A DNA stretch of 9,906 bases from an uncultured Oscillospiraceae bacterium (GCA_900554775.1 USIK01000022.1:1-9906), one strand, 5' to 3'; positions 1-7,320 are shown, numbered from the stretch's first letter. Program-made: numbers and translations. Notes: a model not told the origin generated them from the letters alone.

Positions 1-71
1 TGGGATCTGTCGGCGGTTATATGGGTAAGAAAATGATTGTACAGCAGGAAAAACAGATGGCAGGCAAATAG
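1..71 (+). CDS. Alpha/beta-type small acid-soluble spore protein, C-terminal fragment
   Basis: Only the last 22 codons are in the window; the codon phase starts at position 3 and the stop is TAG at 69-71. The visible peptide begins GSVGGYMGKKM and ends with a run rich in Gln and Lys. The Gly-Ser-Val-Gly-Gly motif followed by a basic amphipathic helix is the conserved second block of alpha/beta-type spore proteins, which coat DNA in the dormant spore and are cut by the Gpr protease at germination. Full-length members are about 60-90 residues, so most of the gene lies to the left. It converges on recG and is followed by a strong hairpin. The family call rests on a short tail, so it is good but not certain. 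Confidence 0.75.
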   Translation, partial: GSVGGYMGKKMIVQQEKQMAGK

Positions 72-116
72 TCTGACACCGCCTGCAAAAGCTAGAAACG
101 CAGACTGGAAAATTGC

Positions 117-176
117 AAAAAATCAACACATGATTTCTATTATTACAAAGTTGTCATGTGTTGATTATTTTTTGTT
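117..176. terminator. Bidirectional intrinsic terminator between the spore-protein gene and recG
   Basis: A perfect 13-bp inverted repeat (aatcaacacatga at 121-133, tcatgtgttgatt at 154-166) encloses a 20-nt loop. Six A residues at 117-122 and a T-rich run at 168-173 flank it, so both the rightward spore-protein transcript and the leftward recG operon transcript would end in a U-tract. The hairpin lies about 85 nt beyond the recG stop. Confidence 0.85.
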
Positions 177-252
177 ATATTCACAGAGTCTGCACATTGC
201 GGCTTCTTTGTTATATCCGCCGGATCCATCTGCAGTGATTTCCCCCGTTATG

Positions 253-2241
253 TTATATCACAACTCCTGCCGCATTCTCATAATTCGGCAGTTTTCTGAT
301 CCATTCTTCATCTTCTTCCGTAAGCTGATCTGCGGCCTCATTTGCCATCTGAAGGATCTTCGCATCCTGATAGATATCTCCAAGCTTGAAATTCATAAGT
401 CCGCTCTGGCGGATGCCAAAAAGGTCTCCGGGACCACGTAGTCTTAAATCCTCGCTTGCAATCTTGAATCCATCATTTGAGTGATTTAGAATATCCAGCC
501 GTTCTTTCGTTTCCTTTGATTTTGAGGCACTCATGAAGATACAGTAAGACTGATATTTTCCACGTCCCACACGTCCTCTCAACTGGTGAAGCTGAGCAAG
601 GCCGAAACGCTCTGCATTTTCAATCATCATAACCGTTGCATTCGGCACGTCTATTCCAACTTCTATGACGGTGGTGGAAATAAGAATTTTTATTCTTCCT
701 TCAATAAATTCTTTCATTACAAGGTCTTTCTCGGCAGGCTTCATTTTGCCGTGAAGGATGCAAACATCTTCAGCTTGAAAGCCATAGTCAAGAAGCATCT
801 TCCTGCAAGTTTCAACGTCGAGAACGTCATTTTCGTTTTCCTCAATGCTGGCGCAAACGATATAAACCTGCTCGCCATTCGAAATTGCATTGCTCAAAAA
901 GCCGTACATTCTCGCGCGTTTATCAGTCGTAATCCTAAAAGTGTCAATCTTCTGCCTGCCGGGCAAAACCGAGTTTAAAACCGAAATATCAAGGTCACCG
1001 TAAACTATCATCGCAAGGCTCCTTGGAATCGGCGTAGCGGACATAACCAGAACATGCGGCGCATCGCCCTTTTCGGCTAGTTTCCCTCTTTGATTAACCC
1101 CGAACCTGTGCTGTTCATCAGTTATTATGAATCCCAAATTTTTAAATGCGAGATTATCTGAAATTATTGCATGTGTGCCAACAACAACGTCGGCAATTCC
1201 CAAAGCGGCATTTTCGTAAGCGTTTCGTTTAGCTTTAGCTCCCATAGAGCCGCAAATAAGTTCGGTTTTAACGTTTAAATCTTTAAAAAACTCTTTGAGT
1301 GTTTCAAAGTGCTGCGTTGCCAAGAGCTCCGTCGGCGCCATGAAAGCCACTTGGTAGCCATTTTTAACAACGGAATATGCAATCGCCGCGGCTGTAACGG
1401 TTTTGCCGGAGCCAACATCACCCTGCAAAAGCCTGTTCATCGAAAGGCCTTGCATGTCATTAATGCACTCCGAAACAACTTTTCTTTGCTCATCGGTTAT
1501 TTTAAAAGGAAGCTTCGCGTAAAATTCCTCGGAATAATCATTTTTAATTATAACTTTGCTTTCTTGCCTGGCCTGCTTTTTGAGTGACTTCATGCTCAAA
1601 TGATAAAAGAAAAATTCTTCGAAAATAAGCCGTCTCCTTGATGCCTCCAGCGACTCTAAATCGCTCGGGAAGTGAATATTCCTAACAGCAAAAGAAATCT
1701 TGCAAAGATCTTTTTCTTTTAAAATTCTTTCAGGGAAAATATCGGCCGGGTAATTCTTGGGGACTAAATCAAAAGCATTTTTAACAAGCGAGGCAATTTT
1801 TTTGGAAGTGAGGCCCTTGCAAAGCGAATAAACAGGGACTAAATCTTGGCCTGACTCCTTTATTTTTGGCGAAAGCATTTGGTATTTGCCGTTATTAACG
1901 GTAATAGCCCCAAGCAAAACATATTCGCTGCCAACTTTCAGCTTTTCATAAGAATATTTTGAATTAAAAAAAATGATTTCCAAACCATCCGTACCGTCAG
2001 AAGTGGCAAGCCTATAAATAAACCTACCGCTTTTTAACATTGAAGGAAAAAACTTCGAAATCACTTTAATTTTCACGCAGGAGATCCTCCTGCCTTTTGC
2101 AAATTGAATTGTAGTCGGGTTACTGAAATTTTCGTAACAGCGAGGGTAAAAATCAATCAAATCTTTAACTGTGTTTATATTTAAGCTCCGAAGAAGCAGC
2201 GCCGTCTTGGCGCCAACTCCTTTCAAACTCTCGATATCCAT
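253..2241 (-). CDS. recG: ATP-dependent DNA helicase RecG
   Basis: RecG is a superfamily 2 helicase that remodels stalled replication forks and drives branch migration of Holliday junctions. The 662-residue product shows an N-terminal helix-hairpin and OB-fold wedge region (LKGVGAKT at the start), Walker A GDVGSGKT at about 274-281, the DEQH box at 375-378, SATPIPRS near 401, and the motif VI region LRGRVGRG near 555, followed by the GPGDLFGIRQSG block typical of RecG. Length is normal. ATG at 2241 is chosen because a GGAGG site sits five bases upstream; an in-frame TTG at 2253 lies in front of that site. It is the last gene of the rny-ymdB-fakA-recG operon, 14 nt after fakA. The final 100 or so residues look Lachnospiraceae-like and use CAG for every Gln, whereas the upstream part mixes CAA and CAG. 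Confidence 0.97.
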   Translation of the reverse strand: MDIESLKGVGAKTALLLRSLNINTVKDLIDFYPRCYENFSNPTTIQFAKGRRISCVKIKVISKFFPSMLKSGRFIYRLATSDGTDGLEIIFFNSKYSYEKLKVGSEYVLLGAITVNNGKYQMLSPKIKESGQDLVPVYSLCKGLTSKKIASLVKNAFDLVPKNYPADIFPERILKEKDLCKISFAVRNIHFPSDLESLEASRRRLIFEEFFFYHLSMKSLKKQARQESKVIIKNDYSEEFYAKLPFKITDEQRKVVSECINDMQGLSMNRLLQGDVGSGKTVTAAAIAYSVVKNGYQVAFMAPTELLATQHFETLKEFFKDLNVKTELICGSMGAKAKRNAYENAALGIADVVVGTHAIISDNLAFKNLGFIITDEQHRFGVNQRGKLAEKGDAPHVLVMSATPIPRSLAMIVYGDLDISVLNSVLPGRQKIDTFRITTDKRARMYGFLSNAISNGEQVYIVCASIEENENDVLDVETCRKMLLDYGFQAEDVCILHGKMKPAEKDLVMKEFIEGRIKILISTTVIEVGIDVPNATVMMIENAERFGLAQLHQLRGRVGRGKYQSYCIFMSASKSKETKERLDILNHSNDGFKIASEDLRLRGPGDLFGIRQSGLMNFKLGDIYQDAKILQMANEAADQLTEEDEEWIRKLPNYENAAGVVI

Positions 2242-2246
2242 CAAGA

Positions 2247-2251
2247 CCTCC
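2247..2251 (-). promoter_or_regulatory. recG ribosome binding site (fixes the start)
   Basis: GGAGG on the minus strand lies five bases before ATG 2241, inside the 14-nt gap after the fakA stop. The in-frame TTG at 2253 precedes this site and therefore cannot use it. Confidence 0.75.
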
Positions 2252-2255
2252 AAAA

Positions 2256-3923
2256 TTACTCAACCGACAAAATGAAATGATAAATAGGTTGCTGGCCGTT
2301 TACTAAATTTATCTCGACCGCTCCTTTAAGCGATGTTTCAACCATGCTCTTGACCATTTGAGCCTGCTGGAGGCTGATACTTTCGCCATATATTATGGTA
2401 ATGAACTCAGAGTTCTTGTCAGCCATTGATTTCACGAGTTTAACAGCGCATTTAACAGGGTCTTTGCCGCTGAAAACGAGCTTACCATCCGAAAGAGCCA
2501 GAATATCGTTTTCTCTTATCTTAATTCCGCCGAATTCAGAGTCTCTCGCTGCGAAAGTTATTTGGCCTGTTTTAACTCTTGCCATTGCGCCCGTCATAGC
2601 GTTTAGATTTTCTTCTGCGCTAAGGCCGGCGTCAAACGAAAGCATAGCAGAAATTCCTTGAGGAATCGTTTTACTTGGGATTATTATAACGACTCTGTCT
2701 TTAACGAGCGAAACCGCTTGCTGAGCCGACATAATAATATTTTTGTTATTCGGGAAAACATAAACAGTTTTTGCCGGAGTTGCCAAAATTGCTTGAACAA
2801 TCTTGTCGGTGCTTGGGTTCATTGTTTGGCCGCCACTTATAACGTTATTGCAGCCAATTTCTTTGAAAAGGTTAACAACACCGTCTCCTGCGCCAACTGC
2901 AACGAAACCGAATTCTTCTTCGGGGTCTTTCGGGGTGAAGACTTCCGTTTTTTCTTCTTTATGAAGTTTTTCGCGCTGAGCCTCAGCTGCAAGCCTGTGT
3001 TGCTCTTTCATGTTTTCGATTTTAACCGTTAAAAACTGGCCGAACTTAATGCCTTCTTGCAAAACCTTACCCGGGTTTTCGGTGTGAACATGAACTTTGA
3101 TGATTTCATCATCATCAACCACGACAACGCAATCCCCAATTTTTTGAAGCTTCGCTTTTAATTTTGCAGGAGGAGTTTTGCAAAGCCTGCTTCTTCTAAC
3201 TATGAACTCAGTGCAGTAAGTGAAAGTGATGTCTCCGTCGAATTCCGCCGCGGCATTTTTGAAGGTATCGTCAGATTCAATGCTTTGAGCAGGGGTGTCG
3301 CAATCAATGACAACATCGTCTTTAAAAACCGAAAGCATGCCCTCGAAAATAAGGCAAAGGCCCTTTCCGCCCGCATCAACTACGCCGGCTTTTTTAAGCA
3401 CAGGCAAAAGTTCAGGGGTGGTTTCAAGCGCATCTTTCGCACCTTTGCAAACTTGCTCCCAAACGATTTTAACATCATTGCTAACGCTCGAAATTTCTTT
3501 GCCTTTTTCAAAAGCTTTTCTCGCAACTGTGAGCATAGTTCCTTCCATAGGTTTGCTAACAGCTTGGTAAGCACCTTGAACGCCGATTTCAAGCGCGTTT
3601 ATAAGGTCAACGCCCGTTAAACTTTCGGACTCCCCAAAAAGCTTGTTAAAACCCCTAAAAAGAATCGAAAGAATGACGCCGGAGTTTCCTCTTGCTCCAC
3701 GAAGCAAATTAGGAACAAAATTTTTAATAACTTCGCCGGTAGTAACATCTTCAGGCAAATCAGCAATTGCCTTTGAACCCGAAGAAATCGTCATTGACAT
3801 GTTCGTTCCGGTGTCTCCGTCAGGAACAGGGAAAATATTAAGCTCATTGACGTGTTCCTTATTTTTAATAATGTTGTTAGCACCCGAAATAAGTGCATTT
3901 TTTAAACGTAAACCATTTAACAA
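2256..3923 (-). CDS. fakA: Fatty acid kinase catalytic subunit FakA (YloV, DhaL-DegV fusion)
   Basis: FakA phosphorylates fatty acids held by FakB (DegV-family) proteins, feeding exogenous fatty acids into phospholipid synthesis. The 555-residue product has the family's usual length. Its N-terminal DhaL-type kinase domain (about 1-200) carries FPVPDGDTGTNM at 31-42, where Asp35 and Asp37 bind Mg-ATP, GARGNSG at 76-82, PMEGTML at 124-130 and VVDAGGKG at 180-187. A middle domain with YCTEF follows, and the last part resembles a DegV-like fold. The start is TTG at 3923, ten bases after AAGGAG; no in-frame ATG lies near the site. The gene sits 27 nt after ymdB and 14 nt before recG. Co-location with recG is common in Firmicutes. 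No fakB is visible in the window. Confidence 0.93.
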   Translation of the reverse strand: MLNGLRLKNALISGANNIIKNKEHVNELNIFPVPDGDTGTNMSMTISSGSKAIADLPEDVTTGEVIKNFVPNLLRGARGNSGVILSILFRGFNKLFGESESLTGVDLINALEIGVQGAYQAVSKPMEGTMLTVARKAFEKGKEISSVSNDVKIVWEQVCKGAKDALETTPELLPVLKKAGVVDAGGKGLCLIFEGMLSVFKDDVVIDCDTPAQSIESDDTFKNAAAEFDGDITFTYCTEFIVRRSRLCKTPPAKLKAKLQKIGDCVVVVDDDEIIKVHVHTENPGKVLQEGIKFGQFLTVKIENMKEQHRLAAEAQREKLHKEEKTEVFTPKDPEEEFGFVAVGAGDGVVNLFKEIGCNNVISGGQTMNPSTDKIVQAILATPAKTVYVFPNNKNIIMSAQQAVSLVKDRVVIIIPSKTIPQGISAMLSFDAGLSAEENLNAMTGAMARVKTGQITFAARDSEFGGIKIRENDILALSDGKLVFSGKDPVKCAVKLVKSMADKNSEFITIIYGESISLQQAQMVKSMVETSLKGAVEINLVNGQQPIYHFILSVE

Positions 3924-3933
3924 TCTAACACAG

Positions 3934-3939
3934 CTCCTT
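3934..3939 (-). promoter_or_regulatory. fakA ribosome binding site serving a TTG start
   Basis: AAGGAG on the minus strand, with a 10-nt spacer to TTG 3923. It supports a non-ATG start for fakA, as the conserved N-terminus (a leucine-rich helix before ISGANN) begins right there. Confidence 0.7.
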
Positions 3940-3950
3940 AATTACGAAAA

Positions 3951-4724
3951 TCATATTACTCTAAATCTTTCAACATTTCTGGTTTTGCCGCTTTGTTCAT
4001 CAATGTCAAAAATAACACATTCCATTTTGCATGGTCCAAAAGCATTTTCAAATCTCGTTGGAATTTTGCACCTCATTCTTTTTATCGAAAGCTCTTTTTT
4101 CACTCCCAAAACGGACTCTATAGCTCCCGTCATTCCAACGTCTGTTATATATCCCGTTGACCTTGGCAAAATTTCTTCGTCGGAAGTTTGAACATGTGTA
4201 TGCGTCCCAAAAAAAGCCGAAATCCTGCCGTCAAGATAATAACCAAGCGCTCTTTTTTCAGCGGTTGCTTCAGCATGGAAGTCAACTATTTTAATCGGGC
4301 AATCGCTGCACTTGCTTATAGCTTCATCTGCAGCCTCGAATGGCGACCTTAAACTTTCAAGGTAAACAACCCCCAGCAAATTTATAACCGCTACTTTGAT
4401 GCCTTTAACATCAACCTTGCAATAGCCAACACCCGGCGTGGTCGCAGGAGGGTAGTTATAAGGTCTTGTGCTCCTCCTGTTGTTGCTTAAAAACGGGAAG
4501 ATTTCCCTTCTTCTAAACGAGTGATTCCCCCCTGTTATAACATCCACGCCATTTTCAAGAAGCGATGAGGCAACAGCCGGCAAAATACCGTTTCCTTCAG
4601 CTGAATTTTCAGCATTCGCAATCACCATGTCGATTTCATGCTCACGTTTAAACTGCGTGAGCCTTGACCTGACAAAATCGGTGCCATTTTTGCCGACTAT
4701 ATCTCCTATCGCAAGAATTCTCAT
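3951..4724 (-). CDS. ymdB: YmdB-family 2',3'-cyclic nucleotide phosphodiesterase (metallophosphoesterase)
   Basis: The 257-residue product matches the YmdB family of dinuclear-metal phosphoesterases; the Bacillus protein hydrolyses 2',3'-cyclic nucleotides and affects biofilm and motility decisions. All metal ligands are in place at canonical positions: Asp8 (GDIVGK), Glu39-Asn40 (ENSAEG), Asn67-His68 (GGNHSF), His150 (VDFHAEAT), and His175 and His177 (GTHTHVQT). The third motif reads GGNHSFRRRE instead of the more usual GNHxWD form, but the ligands are kept. ATG 4724 has AAGGAG eight bases upstream. It follows rny by 26 nt, the same rny-ymdB pairing seen in Bacillus, which suggests a shared role in RNA metabolism. 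Confidence 0.93.
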   Translation of the reverse strand: MRILAIGDIVGKNGTDFVRSRLTQFKREHEIDMVIANAENSAEGNGILPAVASSLLENGVDVITGGNHSFRRREIFPFLSNNRRSTRPYNYPPATTPGVGYCKVDVKGIKVAVINLLGVVYLESLRSPFEAADEAISKCSDCPIKIVDFHAEATAEKRALGYYLDGRISAFFGTHTHVQTSDEEILPRSTGYITDVGMTGAIESVLGVKKELSIKRMRCKIPTRFENAFGPCKMECVIFDIDEQSGKTRNVERFRVI

Positions 4725-4750
4725 AGAAACATCTCCTTATTTTGCGTAAT

Positions 4751-6250
4751 CTATCTCACTTTTATCTGACCTGGGTAATCAAGCTCTGCTTCAATCTTTT
4801 TGCACATACTCCTTGCAAGAGGAATCATGTTTTCGTCTTCAACCGCTTCAGGTTTAACCATTACTCTTACTTCTCTTCCTGCTTGAATCGCAAAGCAGTT
4901 TCTAACCCCTGCGAAAGAAGAAACCAAAGATTCGAGTTTTTCAAGACGCCTTATGTAATTTTCAGGGTTTTCGCGCCTTGCACCAGGCCTTGCAGCCGAA
5001 GCTGTGTCTGCAGCTTGCAAAATAAATTCAAGCGGAGTTTCCGGCTCAACGTCTCCATGGTGAGCATTCACCGCGTGAATAACGGCTTCGTTTTCTTTGT
5101 ATTTTTTAAGGACATTAACGCCAAGCTCAATGTGCGAGCCTTCGCTTTCGTGGTCAAGAGCCTTGCCGATGTCATGAAGAAGACCTGCACGAACCGCTAA
5201 AGAGTAATCTATCCCAAGCTCAGAAGCCATAGCGCCGCAAAGGTAAGCCACTTCAACCGAATGATTCAAAACGTTTTGGCCATAGCTGGTTCTGTATTTA
5301 AGTCTTCCAAGGAGTTTAACAAGCTCATGATGCATGTTGTTAATTCCAAGCTCTATTACAACTCTTTGGCCTTCTTCTTTAATATCTCTTTCAACGTCTT
5401 CCCTGGCTTTTTCAACCATTTCTTCAATTTTCGCCGGATGAATTCTTCCGTCAGCGACTAATCTTTCAAGCGCAATCCTTGCGATTTCACGTCTGATTGG
5501 TTCAAAGGAAGAAAGAGTGATAGTTTCGGGCGTGTCGTCGATTATAAGGTCAACGCCGGTCAAACTTTCGATGGACCTTATGTTTCTTCCTTCTCTTCCT
5601 ATTATTCTTCCTTTCATGTCGTCGCTTGGAAGCGCAACTACTGAAATAGTGGCCTCTGAAATGTAGTCGCAAGCACATCTTTGAACTGCAACCGAAAGGA
5701 TATCTCTAGCTTTTTTCTCGCATTCTTCACGAAGATTCTGCTCATGAAGGCTTATTCTCACGGCCTTTTCATGCGTAAAATCATCTTCAAGGTATTCAAG
5801 CAAAAAGCTCTTAGCCTGAGCGCTCGTCATGCCCGAAATCTTTTCAAGCATTTCAAATTGGCTTTTCTTAACTGCTTCAGCCTGCCTATATTGATCCTCG
5901 ATTTCTTTTTCTCTCATCAAAATATTTTTTTCTTGAAGCTCAAGGTTTTCGGTTTTTCTATCGAGGTTTTCTTCTTTTTGAACTACTCTTCGTTCTTGCC
6001 TTTGAATATCTTTCCTGCGCTCTGAGAGCTCCTTTTCGGTTTCAGACCTAAACTTTTGAACCTCTTCTTTTCCTTCAAGCACAACTTCTTTTTTCTTAGT
6101 TTCGGCAAGTTCTTTTGCAACTTCCATGATTCTGGAAGCTTCTTCTTCAGCCGAGGAAATCATTTTTTCAGCCTGGAGTTTCCTGTATGTAACCCCCATC
6201 AGAAATGCTGCCACAGCGCAAACGATTCCTACTATTATTAACATTCCCAA
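4751..6250 (-). CDS. rny: Ribonuclease Y
   Basis: RNase Y is the membrane-anchored endoribonuclease that starts bulk mRNA decay in many Firmicutes. The 499-residue product (about 520 is usual) has, in order: an N-terminal membrane helix (about 2-22), a long charged coiled coil (about 25-140, rich in Glu, Lys and Gln), a KH RNA-binding domain with GRIIGREGRN from residue 214, and an HD domain with LLHDIGK, where the HD pair is residues 359-360. The C-terminus PGQIKVR is typical. The TTG at 6250 sits 10 nt after AGGAGGT and gives MGMLIIVG; the ATG at 6244 would need a 16-nt spacer, so TTG is preferred. It is the first gene of the leftward operon and shares its AT-rich upstream region with the divergent secG unit. 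Confidence 0.95.
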   Translation of the reverse strand: MGMLIIVGIVCAVAAFLMGVTYRKLQAEKMISSAEEEASRIMEVAKELAETKKKEVVLEGKEEVQKFRSETEKELSERRKDIQRQERRVVQKEENLDRKTENLELQEKNILMREKEIEDQYRQAEAVKKSQFEMLEKISGMTSAQAKSFLLEYLEDDFTHEKAVRISLHEQNLREECEKKARDILSVAVQRCACDYISEATISVVALPSDDMKGRIIGREGRNIRSIESLTGVDLIIDDTPETITLSSFEPIRREIARIALERLVADGRIHPAKIEEMVEKAREDVERDIKEEGQRVVIELGINNMHHELVKLLGRLKYRTSYGQNVLNHSVEVAYLCGAMASELGIDYSLAVRAGLLHDIGKALDHESEGSHIELGVNVLKKYKENEAVIHAVNAHHGDVEPETPLEFILQAADTASAARPGARRENPENYIRRLEKLESLVSSFAGVRNCFAIQAGREVRVMVKPEAVEDENMIPLARSMCKKIEAELDYPGQIKVR

Positions 6251-6260
6251 ATTTTATTTT

Positions 6261-6267
6261 ACCTCCT
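6261..6267 (-). promoter_or_regulatory. rny ribosome binding site, favours TTG 6250
   Basis: A full AGGAGGT on the minus strand. Spacing is 10 nt to TTG 6250 and 16 nt to ATG 6244, so the TTG start fits better. The two starts differ by only two residues. Confidence 0.65.
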
Positions 6268-6566
6268 ATTTTAAAGATTTTATTGTAAGAAAATTCGTCT
6301 TTCTTAAAAACATCTGCTTTATTCCGGCATGCAAAAAACAGAATGTAACTCTTAAATATATATATTTTTATAAATTTATGATTAATTTCAAAAAATGTAT
6401 GCTTAAATACGAATAAAGCAAAAATTCGAAAGATAAATATGTCAAATTTCTTCAATGTAATTTTAGTACATATCAAAGTGGTGTGTCAAGAATGTATAAA
6501 TTATACCGATTTTGAAATTTTAAAGAATTTATATTATTTTTCTCAGCAAAAATTTGTACAAGGTAC
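6268..6566. other. AT-rich divergent intergenic region
   Basis: This stretch of about 300 nt between rny and the next rightward gene is very AT-rich and has no convincing gene on either strand. It must contain the rny operon promoter, but no minus-strand -35/-10 pair with good spacing stands out; a TTGACA read leftward at about 6442-6447 lacks a fair -10. A 10-bp inverted repeat (6315-6324 and 6411-6420) lies in the presumed rny leader. No riboswitch or RNA gene was recognised. Confidence 0.5.
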
Positions 6567-6595
6567 TTGAAAAAAAGTATTTTTAATGTTATAGT
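6567..6595 (+). promoter_or_regulatory. Sigma-A-type promoter of the 6640-secG unit
   Basis: TTGAAA (6567-6572), a 17-nt spacer and TATAGT (6590-6595) read rightward. Transcription would begin near 6602, about 40 nt before ATG 6640. Palindromic TGTACA sites lie just upstream (6555-6560) and just downstream of the -10 (6595-6600). Confidence 0.75.
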
Positions 6596-6639
6596 GTACA
6601 GTGAAAAGGTTAAAAAAAATTTTTGTGAGGTTTTGCGGC

Positions 6640-6948
6640 ATGAAAAGCACTAAAAAAACTGATAAAAATGCAAGCCCTTTTGTCCTTTATAAAGGCAAGC
6701 CGCTGGTGAGATGCGGTAACACCATTTATTATGGCAATCTTTCAGATAAGTATGTTATCAAAATGGAAGTTAAAGACTCTTTCCCAAAAGACGATTTGAA
6801 TATTTCTTCCAAAGTTCAAGTTGAAATGATGGACACAACCACGAATTCAGACACGAAGAAAATCGTTAAAGTAAGTGAGAAAAATGGTCTGTATAATGCA
6901 ATTGACATTGCGGAAGTTTGGCTCAAAAGAGCTGAAAATTTGAATTAA
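6640..6948 (+). CDS. Conserved-looking 102-residue protein of unknown function, upstream of secG
   Basis: I do not recognise a named family. The product is 102 residues, soluble and Lys-rich, with no signal peptide or membrane segment. After a basic start it has a strand-rich core (YKGKPLVRCGNTIYYGN, then DKYVIKMEV), a Thr/Asp-rich middle, and a C-terminal helix (NAIDIAEVWLKRAENL), which suggests a small alpha/beta fold. ATG 6640 is preferred to an in-frame GTG at 6601: it has a GTGAGG site nine bases upstream, while the GTG falls at the predicted transcription start. It ends 13 nt before secG, whose AGGAG begins right after its stop, so the two are surely co-transcribed. A link to export is only suggested by position. 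The reading frame is probably real given promoter, ribosome site and spacing. Confidence 0.8.
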   Translation: MKSTKKTDKNASPFVLYKGKPLVRCGNTIYYGNLSDKYVIKMEVKDSFPKDDLNISSKVQVEMMDTTTNSDTKKIVKVSEKNGLYNAIDIAEVWLKRAENLN

Positions 6949-6961
6949 AGGAGCGGTTTAA

Positions 6962-7225
6962 ATGAGCATTTTAGAAATAGTTATGGGAGTTGTTTTAATA
7001 ATACTTGCAGTTTCTTTAACACTCGTAGTTTTATTCCAAGAAGGCCACCAACGTTCAGTTGGAACAGTAACTGGCGCATCTTCTGCCGACACATTCTTCA
7101 CCAAGAATAAGTCAAGGTCAATTGATTCCTTCCTTGAACGCTGGACGAGAATCATTGCAATTGGTTTCTTTTTAGCAGTTGTTGCAACAAATGCTGTTAT
7201 TTACTTCGGTTTATTTTCAAAATAA
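6962..7225 (+). CDS. secG: Preprotein translocase subunit SecG
   Basis: SecG is the small third subunit of the SecYEG channel and eases the SecA-driven movement of secreted proteins. The 87-residue product has the expected two membrane helices (about 3-25 and 64-84) joined by a cytoplasmic loop with LFQEGHQRSVG, then ASSADTFFTKNKSRS, which matches the Gly/Ser-rich loop and FF-x-K-N-K motif of clostridial SecG. ATG 6962 follows AGGAG (6949-6953) with an 8-nt spacer. It is the second gene of its unit and ends just before a strong terminator, so it is not followed by the rnr-smpB genes that often accompany secG. Confidence 0.95.
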   Translation: MSILEIVMGVVLIILAVSLTLVVLFQEGHQRSVGTVTGASSADTFFTKNKSRSIDSFLERWTRIIAIGFFLAVVATNAVIYFGLFSK

Positions 7226-7230
7226 AAATT

Positions 7231-7264
7231 AAAGCCCTTGGTACTAAATGCCAAGGGCTTTTTT
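7231..7264 (+). terminator. Intrinsic terminator after secG
   Basis: A perfect 11-bp stem (aaagcccttgg at 7231-7241, ccaagggcttt at 7251-7261) with a 9-nt loop, GC-rich in the middle and followed by a T-run to 7264. It lies six bases beyond the secG stop. The A-rich left flank could also let it work leftward. Confidence 0.92.
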
Positions 7265-7288
7265 ATTTTCAAATATACAAACAAAATT

Positions 7289-7320
7289 CCACCTGCCCTT
7301 TAGCAGGTGGTTATTTTTTT
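7289..7320. terminator. Hairpin terminator overlapping the end of the glycine-rich protein gene
   Basis: An 8-bp GC-rich stem (ccacctgc at 7289-7296, gcaggtgg at 7303-7310) with a 6-nt loop. Rightward it is followed by a seven-T run (7314-7320), so it can act as a second stop for secG. Leftward the following sequence is AATTTTGTTTG, a weaker U-tract. The TAA of the leftward gene (7300-7302) lies in the loop. Confidence 0.75.

Noticed and set aside
165..252. A leftward open stretch just after recG encoding about 29 residues with an MCRLC pair of cysteines
   Set aside because: It looks protein-like, but it has no ATG, GTG or TTG before the Cys motif, is closed upstream by an in-frame TGA, lacks a ribosome site, and a frame this short is expected by chance.
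6436..6450. TTGACA read leftward as the rny promoter -35
   Set aside because: No acceptable -10 element is found 16-18 nt downstream, so the promoter was left unassigned.
6168..6476. A leftward 102-codon frame upstream of and overlapping the start of rny
   Set aside because: It is rich in Phe, Ile and Lys as expected of AT-rich noncoding DNA, has no ribosome site, and overlaps the real rny start in another frame.
6601..6639. GTG at 6601 as the start of the gene upstream of secG
   Set aside because: It falls at the predicted transcription start and has no ribosome site; ATG 6640 has GTGAGG at good spacing.
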